Part shown: positions 38,720 through 48,457 of the stretch, piece after piece | How positions within the stretch are numbered: position 1 is the stretch's first letter | Layout of the letters: every line of letters begins with the position of its first letter | NCBI RefSeq assembly: GCF_000372725.1 | Contig: NW_005201493.1 | Location: 262,416-326,415, forward strand | Direction: 5' to 3' | Source of the DNA: Emiliania huxleyi CCMP1516 | Lineage: Eukaryota > Haptophyta > Isochrysidales > Noelaerhabdaceae | Length of the DNA: 64,000 bases | Made by a program: the position numbers and the translations under genes | The notes under the pieces: generated by a model | Told to the model about the DNA's origin: nothing | Database searches by the model: none | Seen by the model: the letters and a program-made list of their open reading frames with translations, nothing else

Positions 38720-41056
38720 ATGCCGATGCCTGGCGCCCACCCCACGAACGAGGATCTGAACGGCTTCAAGCGTGGCGAGCACGTCGAGGGGCCGCACATC
38801 TGCGAGCAGTACGTCTTCCAGGCGCCCGGCCAGACGACCGGTGTCTGGGGCTGGAACGACACGCAGGCGCTGTACTGTGCTGCGTGCGGCAGGCTCGCCT
38901 CCGACCACGTCGTGCTCGCCAAGCCGACCTTCGAGGAGATCAAGAAGAAGCCGCCACCCTCGCTCCCGTCGGGCTATGTACAGCGCCGCCTCGGCCACCA
39001 CCACCTCTCCGAGAGGGCGCACTCACGCCGCGATGCGGTGCGCGCCCAGGTGCTCGACTCGTCGCAGCTCCTCTCCACTCGCGCGTACCAGGCCGAGCGC
39101 GCCGCCTCGGCCAAGACCGCACTCGACATGCTAGACGAGACCGTCGACCCGCTCGCCGTCGCTGCGCAGATTCGACCCTCGCAGCGCAGGCGCGGGGACG
39201 CCTCCGAGACACCTCCGAGACACTTCCCAGCAGAGAGGAGAGAGAGAGAGGCCCCCGAGACACGTCCGAGACGCCCCCTCGCGCTCGCTCCGGCACGTGC
39301 CTCAATCCTTCGCAGCCTGCTCCCCCTCACCGCCCGCTCACCGCCCGCTCTCTCCTCACTGCCTCTGCCCGTCTCCTCGCTTCTGCCAGCCGCGCCGCCG
39401 CTGCAGCGCCGGGGTGCGCGCCCGGGTGCGGCCCGACACCGGCAGCGTCGGTGGAGGAGGAGGCGCTGGCGAGCGCGCTGGCGGGCAGCCTCGGAGTGTC
39501 GCACGCGAAGCAGGCCTCCTTCGCCACCCACGGGACTGACCCCGCACCGGATTCGGCACTCTGGAGGTATGGCACGTAGGACTCCTTCCCGGCCGGCGGC
39601 GGCGCCAAGCCGGACGAGGGGGTCGGGAAAGCGGCGGCTGCTTGCTCGGGGTGAGAGGCGCGGAGTGGACCGCCGCGAGGAGCCGAGAGTAGGTTGCTGC
39701 TCGCGAGACGGCGGCATGGTAGGCCTGGTACTGACCGGTGACATGTCCCATCTCGAGAGTAGGTTGCTGCGCTGCTCGCCCGCGAGACGGCGTACAACGA
39801 CTCCTTCAAGGACGAGGTGGAGAGGATGGTGCGAGAGTCTATCGCCGCGGAGCGACGCAAGGAGCCGGAGTCTGATGCGGAACCTTCTTTCGCCACCCCA
39901 TACCTGCCCACATCCCCCCACATCTCCCCACACCTCTCCACATCTCCCTACACCTCCCCACACCTCCCCACACCTCTCCACATCTCCCCACACCTCCCCA
40001 CACCTCCCCATACCTCCTCACACCTCCCCACACCTCCCCACATCCCCCCACATCTCCCCACATCCCCCCACATCTCCCCACATCTCCCCACGTCTCCCCA
40101 CATCTCCCCACGTCTCGCCACATCTCCAATAGGAGCTCGAGCTCGAGCTTGACGCGCGGATGCCGCCCCAGCAGCCGTCCGCCGCGCCGCCCGCCGGCGC
40201 GCCGCGCCACGCGTCGGTGGCGTCGCTGCTCGAGGTCCGAGAGAGGACCACGAGAGATTACGCCGAGAGTCGAAGCCGAGAGATTACGCCGAGGAGAGGT
40301 TACGCCGAGGAGAGGTTACGCCGAGAGGAGGCCACGCGTGGGCGGTGTTGCTCCTCGAGGCGGCGCCGCAGTCGACAGTGCGTACTGTGGCCGAGAGGGC
40401 GCCGAGAGGATTTCGAGAGGATGACGAGATGTAGTGGAGAGTCAGCCGAGAGGGCGCCGGAGAGGGCGCCGAGATTAGGACGCGAGTTGAAGCCGAGATG
40501 ACGCCGAGATGGCGCCGAATAGGCGGCGGCGCTGCCGCAGTACCTGGCGAGCTTCGAGGAGGAGGCGATGGACGCAGAGACGCTGACGTCGGGGTGATCT
40601 CGGGGCGATCTCGGGGCGATCTCGGGTGATCTCGGGCCACTAGGCGATGGACGCAGAGACGCTGTATGGTGTGATGGAGTCGCAGGGCCGCACCGCGCTC
40701 GAGGAGGCGCGGCCGACAGCCAGAGAGAGAGAGTTGCCCTGAGAATGTGTCCGAGACTCGCTTGGAGGGATTGCCTGACTCTGCCCGGGCACTGCCAGAG
40801 GCTGCCTACAAAGGAGAGAGTGTCTGAGAGACTGCCCGGGCACTGCCTATGTCTGCCGCTCGTCCGCCACCGCCCGTGCCGTCTGCCCTCTCCGTTTCGT
40901 GCCTCCCTAGCCGCACCTCCCCGCGCCCCGCTTCGCTGCAGTTCGTGCCCCCCTAGCCCCACCTCCCCGCGCCCCGCTGCGCGGCAGGTGCTGCTTGAGC
41001 TCGGCGTGCGATCCAAGGGGCACCGGATGAAGATCGCAAACCTGGTCGCGCCGTGA
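38720..41056 (+). CDS. SAM-domain protein, intron-rich
   Basis: The ATG at 38720 opens MPMPGAHPTNEDLNGFKRGE. The first exon has a CAACG-type pair of cysteines in YCAACGRLASDHVVLAKPT. Later exons are EEEALASALAGSLGVSHAKQ (about 39450-39575), TAYNDSFKDEVERMVRESIA (from about 39764), and ELELDARMPPQQPSAAP with VASLLEVRE (about 40134-40240). A SAM domain is split over three exons: LPQYLASFEEEAMDAETL (about 40530-40585), AMDAETLYGVMESQGRTALE (from 40643), and VLLELGVRSKGHRMKIANLV ending at 41056. SAM domains mediate protein or RNA interactions. The remainder is not recognised, and exon borders between 39180 and 40500 are uncertain because the introns are minisatellites. Confidence 0.55.
39684..39790 (+). 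repeat. SAM-gene intron with duplicated edge
   Basis: gagagtaggttgctgctcgc (39685) recurs as gagagtaggttgctgcgctg (39755), both leading into gcgagacggcg. tag|gttgctg can serve as donor in the first copy and acceptor in the second. Confidence 0.7.
39900..40130 (+). repeat. ctccccacat decamer array
   Basis: More than 20 units (ctccccacac, ctccccacat, cccccacat) run up to an acceptor ending ccaatag near 40132. Confidence 0.9.
40245..40510 (+). repeat. gagattacgccga / gagggcgccga intron repeat
   Basis: Degenerate 11- to 16-nt units (gagaggttacgccgag, gccgagagattac) lie between SAM-gene exons. Confidence 0.75.
40562..40664 (+). repeat. SAM-domain intron with 23-nt duplicated exon start
   Basis: ggcgatggacgcagagacgc tg occurs at 40564 and 40643. 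The first copy opens the intron (GAG|gcgatg, GC donor) and the second opens the next exon (actag|GCGATG). Between the copies is a ggggcgatctc repeat. Confidence 0.85.
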
Positions 41057-42449
41057 GGCAGCCTCCACCCCTCCTCCCCCCCGAGGGCGCATCTCTGCTG
41101 CCTCTGGGCCGCGCTGGCTGCCTCTCTAGGTCTCTTTTTGGAGGGGGCGCCCTCACATGCGCGGCCAGATCGGATCAGACTCACGTTAGTGCGAGCGCGC
41201 GCGTGGCCGTGTGCTCCTCCGCCGTCCTCAACCTCAATGCTCTGAGATTTTGTGTGTATTATATGGTTTTGCGAATGGTTTATATGCTGCGTGCGGTGAG
41301 CTGATCACTGATCAGTGATCTCTGTGATCGTGCGGGGTCACTCTCGCCTTCACCGGCTTCAGCCTTCTCCCATCGTGCATCGAGCCGCAATGCTGACGAG
41401 GACGGCTAAGGTCCAAGCAGTAGCACCAAGGGAGTGCACTGGTGTGGCTGCGGCAACCCGCCCGTTCCCCCAACCCATCGCGTTTGGTTCATGGTTGCTT
41501 CCCCCAGGATTAGTCTTCTCTGCCTGCGCGTGCGGGAACACCGTCGGGCCTCGGGCGGCCGGGTGCGGGCGGCTGGAGCTAGCATGGCTCGATAGCGAGC
41601 CGAGACCCCGTGTTGAGGCGTCGCTCCTTTGGGCGGCTGTTGAATCAGCAGATTCGACCTCATCTTTCCATTACTCTCATGTCCCAGTGGATGGACGTCC
41701 CCCGTACCGTACGTCCTTTGTAAGAAAGATTTCCCAGGGGCAATCATGAAGATCTGCTTTTCTTCTTCTCGAGCTTGTTGAACCTTTTCTTCTTGACGCA
41801 TCGCCCCCATGTGTCCAGAATCAAGATTTGCTCCGGGCCACGCCAGAATTCTTTTTTGGAAATCGGAGCAAAGCGCGACAAAGCCGTGAGGCGCCTCTCT
41901 AGCGGCGCGGGCGGCGGGGGGCACGACCGCTCCCACGTCCCACCGACGGCGCCGGTCGCGCGGCTCAGGGTGGGAGAAGGGATGGACGAGGGAGACCGAA
42001 GAACCTCTCGATGGTCGATCTTCGGGAAGCTTATTACATTGGGCAGGGAGTTCGCGCGCCCGATCGCAAAAGAGGCCTGCTCTCGCGCGCCCGTCGGCGG
42101 TAGCGGCGGATATCGCAGACAGCAGGGCGCGGATGTAAAGTAAACTACGAACACAGCTACTCTACAAGCCTAATCAAAACACAGATCAACAGCACACACA
42201 GCGCCCTTCACATACCAGCGCGACGTGACAATAGATAGTCAATACGGTAGTCATACCGCAAATGTACAGCGCTCTGATTTGAGCGTCAACGTCACGCTGG
42301 TCGCTGCCGGGCACTCCGCCCGCCCACGGCTCGCCTATCGGTCGGCTCGGGGCCAAGATCGATCCCGTGCACACGACCAAGTTGTACACTCGGCCCAATG
42401 CGCGATGGAGACAGCTGTCTCATATCGCGCTCCGTTCTGCCGAAGAAAG
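41057..42449. other. 1.4-kb region without a supported gene
   Basis: Minus frames at 41406-41936 and 41744-42154 overlap in different frames. One contains RFAPISKKEFWRGPEQILIL, which looks protein-like but matches nothing I recognise. 41303-41320 is an 18-nt perfect palindrome (gatcactgatcagtgatc). Confidence 0.4.
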
Positions 42450-45400
42450 TCACGCGGCCTCAGAAGCCTCAGTCACGCGGGCCTCAGCCTTGGCGTCGAC
42501 CTTTGGGTCTGGCGCGGTCTTGCAGTACGACATGACGGACGCCTTGATGCCCCAAATGCCGGTCCCGATCTCGCCGCTGGTTGGCGAGTACGTCGGGACA
42601 GCGCCGCCTGCAGCCGGCAGGCGTGGGTGTGGGGCTGTGGGCGCAAAGGTGGACATTGAGCGGGGCCGCGGTTCTGGCGAACCAAAGCCAGGGATGTAGG
42701 AGATCGCAATCGAGATGGCTGGGGCGACAGAGAGCGCGAAGAAGATGCCCAGACCCGCCGGCATTCCATAGGCGGTGGGCAGGAAGCCAAGGAGGAGCGC
42801 GCTGAGGCCGCAGAACATCGAGTACCTGCAGCCCGTGTGTGGCTAGCATGAGAACGACTGTCACTTGTTGCGGGGCAGGGCGCAAGAAGGGGCGCGCACG
42901 GGATCTGGGTCTTGAAGTGGTCGAAGACGCTGCACTGGCAAGCCGCCGCGGCGAGGCAGGTGGTGTCCGACACGATGGAGGAGTGGTCGCCCCACACCGA
43001 GCCGCCCAGCACGGCGGCGGCGGTGGTATAGAGGATGTTGAGACCTTCGTCAGAGCCGTCTTCGATGCCCTCGTCGCGGGACAGGTTGATGGCCAGCGGG
43101 ATCGAGATCGGGAACATGACGGCCATGGTACCCCTGCGAGGCAACGCAGGCGCTGAGGGTGGAGAGCGCGCGGGCAGTCCCCCGCACACGCGCCAAGCAC
43201 GCGCCAGGACGTGCCAGTGCCGAGCGAGCAGAGCCAGGCGAGCACAAAAGTGATAGCCGGAACGATGGCGGGATCCGTGCCCTTGAGGGCGCATCCGAGG
43301 TAGTCGGGCATTCCGAGCTCCTCTGAGAGTTTGGCGATGGACTTTGCGAAGATGAGGATCCAGACGACTTCGAAGAGGGACCTGCAATGCGCGTGTGCTT
43401 TCTGCTCAGCACAGGGCGGACCGGGGAGGGGGGTCTATCGCAGGGTCACGCGCGCACCCCATCTGATGGCAGCCCGCCTTGATGACCTCAGCCGGCCACA
43501 TGAGCGGCACCTTGCCAACCTTCTTACCGACCCACGAGTCGTCTCCCTCGGGGACGGGGATCCACTGCACAAAGTACAGGAGGGTAACCGCGATGACGCC
43601 GAGGCCGCCAACCCACGAGAGGACCGCCCAGCTGTCCGCGTTGCCAATGATGTCGACGAAGTCCTGTACGCCAGGACGGACAGAGGGGTGAAGAGGGAGG
43701 GGGGGAGAAGGGCGGCGGGGGGTGGGGGGGGGGCGGGGTTGAGCACCCCAGACCAGGTGACGTTGGGATCGGCGGCCGCGTCTGCTTTGCCTTCCATCGC
43801 GTCGAGTTCGTCGCCGCTGTATTCGAGGAAGGGGAGGATAGTGGCCAGGAAGAGTACGGGCACGATAGCGCCGTTCCACCAGCGGCCCTTGGGGATGCCG
43901 GCCTTCGCCTTGACGGGCTCGATCGAGTCCGACGGTCCGGTCGCGACCAGCTTGTTCTCTTCCCAGCCCTCCTTGCGCGCCTTCAGCTCGGCGAAGTACA
44001 TTGGTCCCCAGTCGCGGCCCGAGATGGCCATGATGACCACAAAGAAGAGCATGAACCACGAGTAGAAGCGGTAAGGCACCTGTGAGCAAGCGAGCGGCAG
44101 TCACGGGGAGGACGCGTTTCGCATGACGGGACGCCGCGCGCTCCGAACCGATTTCAGGAAGACGTCTGTTGCGGTCGCACTCGTGTACGGCGGGGTCGTC
44201 AGTGCCAGGGCGTCTCCGATCTGCTGTAGTTCGTCTGTGAGCGGTGGGAGGGCGGCGCTCGGGTGAGGGAGCTGAGTCTCGTTCTCGGGGGTGCCGAGGG
44301 AGCTCTGTCTCGTCTCGGGAGAGCGGCCGGAGCGCACAGGCGATCCACGTCGAGACGAGCAGAAGGGACGCCACCGGCGCGGCGGTGCAGTCGACCGTGA
44401 AGGCAAGCTTCTCCTTGGAGACGCGCATCTTTTGTGCCACCGAGAGCATGCACGCGCCGACGACCTGCGTGTTGGCGTCTGCGGGGAGGAGGGGCCAGGG
44501 TGAGACGTGCGATGGGCGGTCGGGTCGTGAGCGCGGGGAGGAGGGGCCAGGGTGAGACGTGCGATGGGCGGTCGGGTCGTGGGGCCCGGGGCGGCCAACG
44601 CACAGTCGTCGAAGAAGATCACGAATCCGAAGAGCCAGGTGAAGAACTGGCACATGAAGGAGTCCTTGATGCCCTTAGACATGAGGTCGGCAAGCGCCTG
44701 GACGTGGCAAAGGTGGCGTCGAGAGCGGCGGTGGCGGGCTCGCGGCCGGTGGCGAGGGGAGGGCGAGCGCCTGGAAGCCCCCGGAGCGGTGTCCCGCGCC
44801 CACAATCATCTGCATCAGGAAGACGAAGACGAATATTTGGGAGTACCCATCGATGGCGGCACTCAGGGCAGTGTCGAAGAAGCCGCGGAAGCCGGCCCAC
44901 GCGTTGCCCTCCTGTTGTGATTAGAGCGGCGGCGACCGGCGGTGAGAGGGCGTGATCTTGGGTGATGTGCTAGGCGAGCGGTTAAGTTGGGCATGGTGAG
45001 ATGTGGGCGGCGCCTTGATGCACCAGCCAATCCAGATGGCCGTTCCCATCGACAGTGGCGGGTTCCGCGAGAGGACGGAGAAGAGCAGCATCATCAGGAT
45101 CGGGACGAAACAAGTAAAGCCGTATCCGTAGTCGACGTCAGAGCGGCAGCACGCGCCGGACTCGTACTGCTCTGCGATCTCTGTGAGATCGCAGCCGGCA
45201 AGGACATCCTCCACGTCGCACATCTCGTCGGCAAAGCTGGAGCTTCTGCAAGCACAGGCAGGGCCGGCGGTGAGTCGCGGCGCCGGACGTCGCGCGTGCG
45301 GCGAGCAAGCTTGCCGAGCGCAGCTGATGTCAGCGGTCTCTCGGCGATGTCAGCGGTCTCCCGGTCGCTCTCTGGGCTTCTCTCGGCGTGTCATCTCGAG

Positions 45401-45497
45401 CCCTGCAAGGACGGAGAAGCCGGGGTACAGCGACTCACTCGAAAGCGCTTGCCTTGGAGCGCGTGTCAATCGGCGACCTTGATGAAGAGCGTGCCAT
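42450..45497 (-). CDS. NhaC-type Na+/H+ antiporter family membrane protein
   Basis: This is a multi-exon gene; family members exchange Na+ for H+ across membranes. Segments in order are a first exon MARSSSRSPIDTRSKASAFE (ATG at 45497; GT donor, joined to SSSFADEMCDVEDVLAGC), then FVPILMMLLFSVLSR with MGTAIWIGWCI, WAGFRGFFDTALSAAIDGY, QIFVFVFLMQMIVGAG, FFTWLFGFVIFFDDCANT, KLAFTVDCTAAPVASLLLVS with TWIA, PYRFYSWFMLFFVVIMAISG, GKVPLMWPAEVIKAG, EELGMPDYLGCALKGTDPAI, GTSWGTMAVMFPISIPLA (across a GC-AG intron), SVWGDHSSIVSDTTCLAAAA and FDHFKTQIP. The GTSW, GDH.S.ISDTT and STAAPVA signatures are those of the NhaC family. The C-terminal tail from about 42700 is Pro-rich. The cellular membrane is unknown. 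Confidence 0.75.
44474..44585. repeat. tandem duplication (about 55 nt) in an antiporter intron
   Basis: gggaggaggggccagggtga followed by gacgtgcgatgggcggtcgg gtcgtg occurs at 44490 and again at 44536. Confidence 0.8.
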
Positions 45498-46371
45498 CTC
45501 GGCGATCTCACTGAAAAATTTCTTTTCTCCTTTTTTTAAACACACCAACCGTCAGAAGTCTTCGAACAGCGTGTTTCTCTTTCTGTTCCGTGTTTCTCTT
45601 CTCGATTACTCGTCGCCGCGAATGGTTACATACATACATACATAGGTTACTCAGGACATGATCGCGGCGTGAACACGCCGATCTGGCCAAACCCCGAGTG
45701 CCTACCGCGCTGTGCCGTCCTCCCGTCCCTCCCTTGGTCTGTTTTCTTTCTTTCTTTCACGGAGGCCGGGCGGAAGTGACCAAAAAAACAGCAGCGCGAC
45801 AACCTCTCGGCTGACTTTACGGTGCGCTTTTCGGTCCTCGAGAGGGTTGACCAGCTTCGCGACGACGACACAACGACCCCTGGAATTGCGACTCGCCGCT
45901 TTCCTCCCGCTGTGATTCTGTGTGAGCTCTGAGTCTTGTCTGCCAACAATACACCTAAAACGACAAGAACCACGATGTCCGGCAGCTGCGATACTCGATG
46001 ATGCGCTGCCGCAGCTCAACGCCGCACTACTGGATGCGCACGATGTACCCGTGTGTGGTCCGGCCAGTGCTCGAGGAGGTCCGGCGCCCACCACACAGGG
46101 ATTTTAGGGCGCCTGGTGAGAGAAGCTGCGCGCGTTTTCTTTTTCGCCGGCCAGGCCCGGCAGTCTGGTGGTCCGCCCTCCGACCGGGGCTCTCGAGCCG
46201 CACAGATCTCAGCGGCTGCGCCGGGTCGTCGTCGGCGCGCGGGCCGCCCAAGGACGCCGCCCAAGCGCGCGTCCGCCTCGACGCCCGTGCGCAAACGAGA
46301 GAGCCGTTCGCTGGCGGGCGCCGTGCGACACACCGCCCTCTCTGACGTAGCCGCCGCGTCTCGACTCGGTG
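45498..46371. other. intergenic between divergent genes
   Basis: It contains a poly-pyrimidine stretch near the antiporter start (45518-45540), a (cata)n run at 45627-45642, and ccaccacacagggatttta at 46088-46106. The last is shared with the LRR-gene 5' module at both ends of the window. Confidence 0.5.
46088..46106 (+). promoter_or_regulatory. CCACCACACAGGGATTTTA element 266 nt before the ankyrin ATG
   Basis: This 19-nt sequence is identical to parts of 877-896 and 62873-62892. In the LRR gene it lies 239 nt before the ATG. It is a candidate promoter or 5' UTR element shared by two unrelated gene families. Confidence 0.5.
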
Positions 46372-47832
46372 ATGGCGCCCGCCGCGAGCCCGCCCGCCAC
46401 GCTGCTCGCCGACATCGCCGCCGCCGACCTCGCCTCGCTGCACGCCCACCTCTCCGGCCGGCGGACGCGCGGCAGTCTCAACGCGCGGCTCGACACCGAG
46501 AAGCAGGACACGCTGCTGACCTGGGCGGCTCGGCACGGGCAGGCCGACGCGGTGCGGCTGCTGCTCGAAGCTGGCGCGAGCGTCGGGGCGACGACGGGCG
46601 GCGGCGGTGGTAGCAGCGGCGGCGCGTCGGCGCTGCTCATCGCGTGCCAGAACGGCCACCCCGAGGTCGCCCGGCTGCTCCTCGAGGCTAGCGCAGCGGT
46701 CAACCAAGCCCAGACCCAAGGCGCCACGCCGCTGTGCGCCGCGTGCTGGCAGGGCCACCTCGAGTGCGCCCGGCTGCTCCTCGAGGCCAGCGCGGCAGTC
46801 GACCAAGCCCGTGACGAGGGCTTCACGCCGCTGTACATCGCGTGCCAGAAGGGCCACCTCGAGATCGCCCGGCTGCTCCTCGAGGCTGGCGCGGCGATCA
46901 ACCAAGCTGCGCGCGACGGCGTCACGCCACTGCTCGTCGCGTGCTGGCAGGGCCACCTCGAGTGCGCCCAGCTGCTTCTCGAGGCTGGCGCGGCGATCGA
47001 CCAAGCTGACGCTGAAGGCTACACGCCGCTGTTCGTTGCGTGCCAGCATGGCCACCTTGAGTGCGTCCGGCTGATGATCGCCGCCGGCGCCGCGGTGAAC
47101 CAAGCAGATTCTGAAGGCTTCACGCCGCTGTACATCGCGTGCCAGAAGGGGCACCTTGAGGTCGCCAAGCTGCTTCTCGAGGGAAGCGCGGCGGTCAACC
47201 AAGCCGAGGAGGACGGCGCCACGCCGCTGTGCATGGCGTGCGAGAAGGGCCACGTCGACATCGTCCGGCTGCTTCTCGAGGCCGGCGCGGCGATGGACCA
47301 AGCCAAGGAGGATGGCGGCACGCCGCTGTCCTTGGTATGCGAGACCGGCCACCTCGAGGTCGCCAAGCTCCTCTCCTCCTACGGCGCCTCCCGCGCCGCT
47401 ACGCCCTTCGGCACGCCTGAGGAGGTTGCGAACCGCCGCGGCCACGCCGACCTCGCCGCCTGGCTGGTCGCCAGCCGCGGCTGGACGCCGCTCGCGCACC
47501 TTGAGAGCCTCACCGCCGCCCGCGCTCTCTCCCTGCTGCGCAGCGGCGCAAGCTTGCACGAGGGCGAGCCGACGCCGCTGCAGCGCGCCGCGGGCGGCGA
47601 GGGCGAGGCGGCGGCGCTGGTTCGGCGGGCGGCGGCGCCGTGGTCGCCGGCAAGCCACTCGCTCTTCCCCCCGGCGGCGCGCACGCGGGCGGCGCTCCTC
47701 GTCGTCTCGCTCTACGAGATGCACGAGCGGCACCATCTCGACTCGGCAGGAAACACGAACGGCATCGCGGCACGCGACTTCAGCGCGTGCGTGCTGCGCT
47801 TCGCGATCACGCGCGAGACGAGGGGAACGTAG
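46372..47832 (+). CDS. ankyrin-repeat protein (copy 2, intact)
   Basis: The product has 486 residues from the ATG at 46372. A leader (LLADIAAADLASLHAHLSG) precedes roughly ten ankyrin repeats (EGFTPLYIACQKGHLEVAKL, LLEAGAAIDQAD-type). A distinct tail follows: SSYGASRAATPFGTPEEVAN, GWTPLAHLESLTAARALSLL, then SPASHSLFPPAARTRAALLV and HERHHLDSAGNTNGIAARD. The tail (about 130 residues) is conserved in the broken paralogue at 34031 and may be a family-specific domain. No introns and no transmembrane segment are seen. Ankyrin stacks bind proteins; targets are unknown. Confidence 0.8.
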   Translation: MAPAASPPATLLADIAAADLASLHAHLSGRRTRGSLNARLDTEKQDTLLTWAARHGQADAVRLLLEAGASVGATTGGGGGSSGGASALLIACQNGHPEVARLLLEASAAVNQAQTQGATPLCAACWQGHLECARLLLEASAAVDQARDEGFTPLYIACQKGHLEIARLLLEAGAAINQAARDGVTPLLVACWQGHLECAQLLLEAGAAIDQADAEGYTPLFVACQHGHLECVRLMIAAGAAVNQADSEGFTPLYIACQKGHLEVAKLLLEGSAAVNQAEEDGATPLCMACEKGHVDIVRLLLEAGAAMDQAKEDGGTPLSLVCETGHLEVAKLLSSYGASRAATPFGTPEEVANRRGHADLAAWLVASRGWTPLAHLESLTAARALSLLRSGASLHEGEPTPLQRAAGGEGEAAALVRRAAAPWSPASHSLFPPAARTRAALLVVSLYEMHERHHLDSAGNTNGIAARDFSACVLRFAITRETRGT

Positions 47833-48457
47833 ATACTATCGTTTGTTGCAACGCGAGTCTTGGGCGCGCGTTCCACGATGGTCGGCAAGATGTCCGCCCA
47901 CGCTGCTCAAGTGATAGAGGGTGCCCATACTAGCGCAGGAGCTGCCACACTCGCCCGGACCGGCTCCTTCTGGGGCCGGTTCCGCAGCCCGCGAGAGCCG
48001 ACAGCGGGGCCGTGCCGCGGGTGCCTACTGCCGAGTGCCACAAACACTGCGCCGTCCGGCCATCACCTACAGGCTGTCTTGTGTGATGGTTGGGATGTCC
48101 AAAGGCCACCATTGATGCCACACGTCGTCATCTGCAGTTGCGTTGGCACTCAGCCATCCTCTCGGGTGTTGGCGCAGCGAGGCCGAGTTTACAGCATCTC
48201 GCCCTCTCTCGCTGAGGGCCCGCGTTGCACCCCCTTTTACCACGAGGGACTCCATGGAGATTCCACAGTAAACGACAAATCTACACAACCTCAAATAGCA
48301 CACCTCCAGCGTACACGCAGACGAGCCAGCCCCCAAGCGCCGAATCGCAAGCAACCACGGTGTTCTAAGCCCTCTCTATTGAGTGCACGGCCACGTAACT
48401 AACAATATGCGGCCGTGCGGCCGCCGCGAGCTCGACGTAACACTTCCCTTCAGAAGC
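47833..48457. other. intergenic
   Basis: No convincing coding sequence lies between the ankyrin stop and the xanthine dehydrogenase stop. These two genes converge. Confidence 0.5.
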
